In this document: positions 22,635 through 25,696 of the stretch, one piece after another | Numbering within the stretch: position 1 is the stretch's first letter | How the letters are laid out: the number at the start of each line of letters is the position of its first letter | Assembly: GCA_900556935.1 (NCBI GenBank) | Contig: USQL01000024.1 | Coordinates: 1 to 25,696, forward strand | DNA length: 25,696 nt | Direction: 5' to 3' | From: an uncultured Eubacteriales bacterium | GTDB lineage: Bacteria > Bacillota > Clostridia > Oscillospirales > Oscillospiraceae | Notes under the pieces: model-generated | Database searches by the model: none | The model's input: only the letters and a program-made list of their open reading frames with translations | What the model was told of the DNA's origin: nothing | Position numbers and translations under genes: made by a program

Positions 22635-24014
22635 TCACAGGCCCAGAATGGTCTTTGCAAACAGGAAATACACAAGCAGGGACAACGCGTCCACAATGGT
22701 GGTGATGAAGGGGCTGGCCATCACCGCCGGGTCGAAGCCCAGCTTCTTGGCAAGCAGGGGCAGGGTGCAGCCCACGATTTTGGCGATGACCACGGTCACA
22801 CCCAAAGCCAGGCAGATCACCAGGTCCACAGGCAGGCTGATGCTGTTGTTGTGCATCAAAAGCCTGTCAATCAGCAGGACCTTGACAAAGCACAGGGCCG
22901 CCAGGGTGATGCCGCAGAGCACGGCGGTGCGGATTTCCTTCCACAGCACCGTGAACACATCGGAAAGCTCCAGCTCGTCCAGACTCAGGGCACGGATGAC
23001 CGTGACGGAGGACTGGGAGCCGCAGTTACCGCCGGTGTCCATCAGCATGGGGATAAAGGCGGTCAGGGCGGGCAGCAGCGCCAGGGCGCTTTCGAACGAG
23101 GAGATGATCATCCCCGTAAAGGTGGCTGATACCATCAGGAGCATCAGCCAGGGAATCCGGTGCTTGTATAGGTCAAAGGGTGAGCTCTTCAAATAGCTCT
23201 TTTCGGAAGGGGTCATAGCGGCCATGATTTCCATGTCCTCCGTGGCCTCTTCTTCCATAACGTCCATGGCATCGTCGAAGGTGACGATACCAACCATCCG
23301 GTTCTCCTTGTCTACCACGGGCAGGGCCAGGAAGTTGTATTTGGAGAACATCTTGGCCACTTCCTCCTGGTCATCCTGGGTGGTGACGGAGATGACATTG
23401 GTGGTCATAATCTCGCTGATTTCCGTATCGTCGCTCTCCGCCAGAAGCAAATCCTTGACGGTGACGATGCCCCGCAGGGTTCTGTCTTTCGCAAGAACAT
23501 AGCAGGTATAGATGGTCTCCTTGTCCACGCCCTGACGGCGGATGCGGAGAATGGCCTCCTCCACGGTCATATCCGGCCGCAGGGACACATATTCCATGGT
23601 CATCAACGCGCCCGCGGAGTTTTCCGGGTAGCGCAGAATCTGGTTGATGGAGCTGCGCATCTCCGGGTCCGCCTGGGTGAGAATTCTCCGGACGACGTTG
23701 GCCGGCATCTCCTCTACCAGGTCCGCCGCGTCGTCCACATACAGCTCGTCCAGGACCTCCCGCAGCTCATTGTCCGAAAAGCCCTGAATCAGCAATTGCT
23801 GGGCCTCCGGCTCCATTTCTACAAAGGTTTCCGCCGCCTGCTCCTTGGGAAGCAGGCGGAACATCACGGGGATCTGCTTTTCCTCCAGGCCGTCAAAAAG
23901 GCCCGCCACGTCGCTGGGATTCATGGTAACCAGAATATCCCGCAGAGAGGCGTACTTCTTCTCTTCCAGCATTTTGAGGAGGGCTTTTTCTACGATTTCA
24001 AAACGTTCTGCCAT
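22635..24014 (-). CDS. mgtE: magnesium transporter MgtE
   Basis: The 459-residue protein has the full MgtE layout. An N-terminal alpha-superhelical domain spans about 20-125. Two CBS domains follow, at about 138-190 and 203-255 with TVKDLL and TFDDAM. A five-helix membrane domain follows from about 285, with the channel signature MDTGGNCGSQSSV (325-337). MgtE is a dimeric Mg2+ channel gated by Mg2+ binding to its cytoplasmic domains. GGAGG lies 8 bases before the ATG at 24014. The message has a roughly 140-base structured leader with an upstream ORF, so cis regulation is likely. The gene converges with the ROK repressor operon at a shared terminator. Confidence 0.95.
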   Translation of the reverse strand: MAERFEIVEKALLKMLEEKKYASLRDILVTMNPSDVAGLFDGLEEKQIPVMFRLLPKEQAAETFVEMEPEAQQLLIQGFSDNELREVLDELYVDDAADLVEEMPANVVRRILTQADPEMRSSINQILRYPENSAGALMTMEYVSLRPDMTVEEAILRIRRQGVDKETIYTCYVLAKDRTLRGIVTVKDLLLAESDDTEISEIMTTNVISVTTQDDQEEVAKMFSKYNFLALPVVDKENRMVGIVTFDDAMDVMEEEATEDMEIMAAMTPSEKSYLKSSPFDLYKHRIPWLMLLMVSATFTGMIISSFESALALLPALTAFIPMLMDTGGNCGSQSSVTVIRALSLDELELSDVFTVLWKEIRTAVLCGITLAALCFVKVLLIDRLLMHNNSISLPVDLVICLALGVTVVIAKIVGCTLPLLAKKLGFDPAVMASPFITTIVDALSLLVYFLFAKTILGL

Positions 24015-24024
24015 AGTGTTACCT

Positions 24025-24044
24025 CCAATATTTAGAAATATTGG
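24025..24044 (-). promoter_or_regulatory. hairpin overlapping the mgtE ribosome binding site
   Basis: In the mgtE RNA CCAATATTT pairs with AAATATTGG (24025-24033 with 24036-24044). Its downstream arm shares two Gs with the GGAGG site (24022-24026), so the folded form would restrict initiation. The stop codon of the upstream ORF lies in its loop region. Confidence 0.6.
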
Positions 24045-24127
24045 CGCAAAGCAGCTTTGTAAGCCCGCTGGATGGCGGGCAGATATCTACTTCGGCCAGG
24101 TATATTGCCGCTTCCGCCGGCATCCAT
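24032..24127 (-). CDS. 31-codon upstream ORF (leader peptide candidate) in the mgtE leader
   Basis: On the - strand a strong site AAGGGGGAG lies 5 bases before ATG 24127-24125, followed by 31 codons. The predicted peptide begins MDAGGSGNIPGRSRY and ends ALRQYF. The TAA (24034-24032) sits in the loop of the hairpin that overlaps the mgtE ribosome binding site, 18 bases from the mgtE ATG. It is not homologous to anything I know. Leader peptides of Mg2+ transporters exist (MgtL in Salmonella) but that one is Pro-rich and acts by a different layout. It could be a translational switch; whether it is translated is unproven. The same stretch also folds: GTAAGC/GCTTAC and GCCCGC/GCGGGC. Confidence 0.5.
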   Translation of the reverse strand: MDAGGSGNIPGRSRYLPAIQRAYKAALRQYF

Positions 24128-24162
24128 GCTTACTCCCCCTTGTTTTTATACAAATTATCTTT

Positions 24163-24191
24163 ATTGTAGTCTCTCAAAAGGGAAAAGTCAA
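24163..24191 (-). promoter_or_regulatory. promoter of mgtE
   Basis: On the - strand TTGACT (24186-24191), 17 bases, then TACAAT (24163-24168). It gives a leader of about 140 bases, back to back with the acetyltransferase promoter. Confidence 0.75.
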
Positions 24192-24193
24192 CC

Positions 24194-24222
24194 TTGACAG
24201 TGGATTTCTTTGGGCATAAAAT
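24194..24222 (+). promoter_or_regulatory. promoter of the GNAT acetyltransferase gene
   Basis: TTGACA (24194-24199), 17 bases, then TAAAAT (24217-24222). Its -35 lies only two bases from the mgtE -35 on the other strand. Confidence 0.75.
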
Positions 24223-24252
24223 GGTATCAAAAAGAAAGGGATGTGTACACAA

Positions 24253-24849
24253 ATGATTCGCGCCGCCGAAAAAGCAGATGTCCCTGCCATGCTGGCCATC
24301 TATGCCCCCTACGTGCTGGAAACCACCGTCACCTTTGAATACGCGGTTCCCGCGCTTTCGGAATTCGAGGACCGTTTTTCCGCCGTTACCGAGAAGCTTC
24401 CCTGGCTTGTGTGGGAGGAAAAGGGCGCGGTCCTGGGCTACGCCTACGCAAGCCTGCCCTTTACCCGGGCGGCCTACGCCTGGTGCGCCGAGCCCTCCAT
24501 CTATCTGCGCTCCGATGCCCGAGGCCGTGGAATCGGGAAACGGCTCTATGCCGCCCTGGAGGCCATTCTGCTGGAATTGGGCTATGTGGTAAGCTACGCC
24601 ATCATCACAGGGGAAAACGCCCCGTCTCTTGCCTTCCATTATGCCCTTGGCTACCGGAAATGCGGGGAATTGGTAAATTCCGGCCAGAAATTTGGCCGCT
24701 GGCTGGATGTCTATTGGTTGGAGAAACGGCTGAATTCTGTCGAAACTCCCAGGAATTCCCCGATTCCATGGAAGGAGTTTAGCAAAAATATCCAAAAGTT
24801 TTCTGATATTTTAGGCAAAATGTCACTTTCGGAATCGGCAAAAGTATGA
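24253..24849 (+). CDS. GNAT family N-acetyltransferase (phosphinothricin acetyltransferase-like)
   Basis: The 198-residue protein starts with the family's IRAAEKADVPAMLAIYAPYV and has the acetyl-CoA motif LRSDARGRGIGKRLYAALE, with the pyrophosphate-binding segment at about 89-98. ENAPSLAFHYALGYRKCG (121-138) is the typical B-motif of the phosphinothricin/methionine sulfoximine acetyltransferase group (Pat/YwnH). The core ends near residue 160; a 38-residue polar tail follows that is not part of the family. Start choice is uncertain: ATG 24253 has AAAGG 13 bases upstream, while ATG 24241 touches it; I prefer 24253. True substrate is unknown. Confidence 0.8.
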   Translation: MIRAAEKADVPAMLAIYAPYVLETTVTFEYAVPALSEFEDRFSAVTEKLPWLVWEEKGAVLGYAYASLPFTRAAYAWCAEPSIYLRSDARGRGIGKRLYAALEAILLELGYVVSYAIITGENAPSLAFHYALGYRKCGELVNSGQKFGRWLDVYWLEKRLNSVETPRNSPIPWKEFSKNIQKFSDILGKMSLSESAKV

Positions 24850-24861
24850 TATGTTATGCGT

Positions 24862-24903
24862 GGAAGAAAATACGATTTTTTGACCAATCGTCTTCCGTTT
24901 TCC
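24862..24903 (+). terminator. weak hairpin terminator after the acetyltransferase gene
   Basis: GGAAGA and CGATT arms (24862-24877) pair with AATCG and TCTTCC (24886-24896), leaving a small bulge, followed by GTTTTCC. The tail is T-poor, so termination would be partial. Confidence 0.35.
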
Positions 24904-24940
24904 TTTGTTAATTGAAATAACAATATGAGGAGCTGTGACC

Positions 24941-25696
24941 ATGTACTTTCAGAAAAAACGCTGTATTGCCATGCTTCTGGCCGGCGGCCAGGGCAGCAGA
25001 CTCAAGGTCTTGACGGAAAAGACCGCAAAGCCCGCCGTCCCCTTCGGCGGAAAATACCGCATCATTGACTTTCCCCTGTCCAACTGCGTCAACTCCGGCA
25101 TCGATACCGTGGGCATCCTGACCCAGTATCAGCCGTTGGAGCTCAATGAATACATCGGCAACGGCCAGCCCTGGAATCTGAACAAAACCCATAGCTGTGC
25201 CCAGGTGCTGCCCCCCTACGAGCGCCACGACAAGAAGAGCGGCTGGTACAAGGGCACGGCCAACGCCATTTACCAGAATATCGACTTTATCGACCGGTAC
25301 GACCCGGACTACGTGGTGATTCTCTCCGGTGACCACATCTATAAGATGGACTACGCCGCCATGGTGGAATACCACGAAAAGCACCAGGCCTCCTGCACCA
25401 TCGCCGTGCGGAATGTGCCCTTGGCGGAGGCCTCCCGGTTCGGCATCCTCAATACCAATCCGGACATGTCCATCTACGAGTTTGAGGAGAAGCCCGCCCA
25501 TCCCAAGTCCACCAACGCCTCCATGGGCATCTACGTATTCAACTGGCAGGTGCTGAAAGCCGCGCTGATTGAGGACGAGGACGACCCCAACTCCTCCAAC
25601 GACTTCGGCAAGAACATCATCCCGAACCTTTTGGGCCAGGGCCACAAGATGATGGCCTATCCCTTCGACGGCTACTGGAAGGACGTGGGCACCATC
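24941..25696 (+). CDS. glgC: glucose-1-phosphate adenylyltransferase, N-terminal part (partial)
   Basis: The first 252 residues are visible; the gene runs off the window (family length about 400). It has the nucleotide-binding motif LAGGQGSRLKVLTEKTAKP (13-31), FGGKYRIIDFPLSN (35-48), YKGTANAIYQN and LSGDHIYKMDY. GlgC makes ADP-glucose from ATP and glucose 1-phosphate, the first committed step of glycogen synthesis. The LxxLTxxxAKPAVPFGGKYRIIDF signature distinguishes it from the smaller nucleotidyltransferase at 2948. GAGGAG lies 8 bases before the ATG. A glgD-like gene may follow downstream, outside this view. Confidence 0.95.
   Translation, partial: MYFQKKRCIAMLLAGGQGSRLKVLTEKTAKPAVPFGGKYRIIDFPLSNCVNSGIDTVGILTQYQPLELNEYIGNGQPWNLNKTHSCAQVLPPYERHDKKSGWYKGTANAIYQNIDFIDRYDPDYVVILSGDHIYKMDYAAMVEYHEKHQASCTIAVRNVPLAEASRFGILNTNPDMSIYEFEEKPAHPKSTNASMGIYVFNWQVLKAALIEDEDDPNSSNDFGKNIIPNLLGQGHKMMAYPFDGYWKDVGTI

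Noticed and set aside
24015..24160. Known riboswitch in the mgtE leader (M-box or yybP-ykoY)
   Set aside because: A GGGGGAGTA stretch recalls yybP-ykoY, but the second conserved ACATACTT region and the closing GACCTTT are missing. The M-box GGTGAGGCTCCT core is not present. The upstream ORF explains the GGGGGAG as a ribosome binding site.
1..25696. CRISPR arrays, tRNA or rRNA genes, insertion sequences
   Set aside because: I found no regularly spaced direct repeats, no cloverleaf-like gene and no transposase other than the Rpn-type nuclease, which lacks flanking inverted repeats or target duplications that I can see.

Overview
The window looks like the chromosome of a GC-rich, gut-associated Clostridia (Firmicutes, Oscillospiraceae-like). 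The evidence is Gram-positive style promoters (TTGACA-n17-TATAAT) and strong AGGAGG ribosome binding sites. Other support comes from lipoprotein solute-binding proteins with long Ser/Thr/Ala linkers, a Bifidobacterium-like N-acetylhexosamine 1-kinase and a nan-type sialic acid lyase. There are no rRNA or tRNA genes, CRISPR arrays or insertion sequences that I can see. The species is an inference only.

Layout: (1) 1-2894, + strand: a tight housekeeping run (3' part of an rRNA methyltransferase, a DagK-type lipid kinase, lspA, an RluD-type pseudouridine synthase) closed by a strong terminator. (2) 2948-8407, - strand: an amino-sugar module transcribed from a near-consensus promoter: family-1 solute-binding lipoprotein, two CUT1 permeases, then nahK (with its own promoter) and a nucleotidyltransferase. 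A divergent two-part ROK protein (8771-10153, +) faces it across a 363-bp regulatory region. (3) 10271-11122, +: an Rpn/PD-(D/E)XK nuclease gene of lower GC followed by a 51-nt near-perfect palindrome. (4) 11263-19261, - strand: an eight-gene unit that reads, in transcription order, family-5 solute-binding lipoprotein, OppB, OppC, OppD, OppF, N-acetylneuraminate lyase, YhcH/NanQ-type protein and esterase. The tight coupling of a Dpp/Opp-type importer to nanA suggests a sialic acid uptake and catabolism operon comparable in type to the Haemophilus ducreyi SatABCD system. NanE and NanK are not in the window. (5) 19816-22584, +: D-lyxose/D-mannose isomerase, PfkB-type fructokinase and a ROK repressor, with a perfect inverted repeat over the promoter. 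(6) 22635-24014, - strand: mgtE with a structured leader that holds a 31-codon upstream ORF. (7) 24253-25696, +: a GNAT acetyltransferase and the 5' part of glgC.

Taken together, regions 2, 4 and 5 look like a host-glycan foraging locus: import and phosphorylation of GlcNAc/GalNAc-type sugars, import and cleavage of sialic acid, and isomerisation and phosphorylation of mannose-like sugar to fructose 6-phosphate.

The most unusual observation is that the family-5 binding protein (17609-19261) appears to be circularly permuted. The half that normally ends the protein (starting at the NPLQDVRVRQAL motif) directly follows the lipoprotein signal, and the half that normally begins it (EVSSDGKT...VKWHDG motif) forms the C-terminus. 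The second most interesting is the mgtE leader, where the upstream ORF ends inside a hairpin that overlaps the mgtE ribosome binding site.
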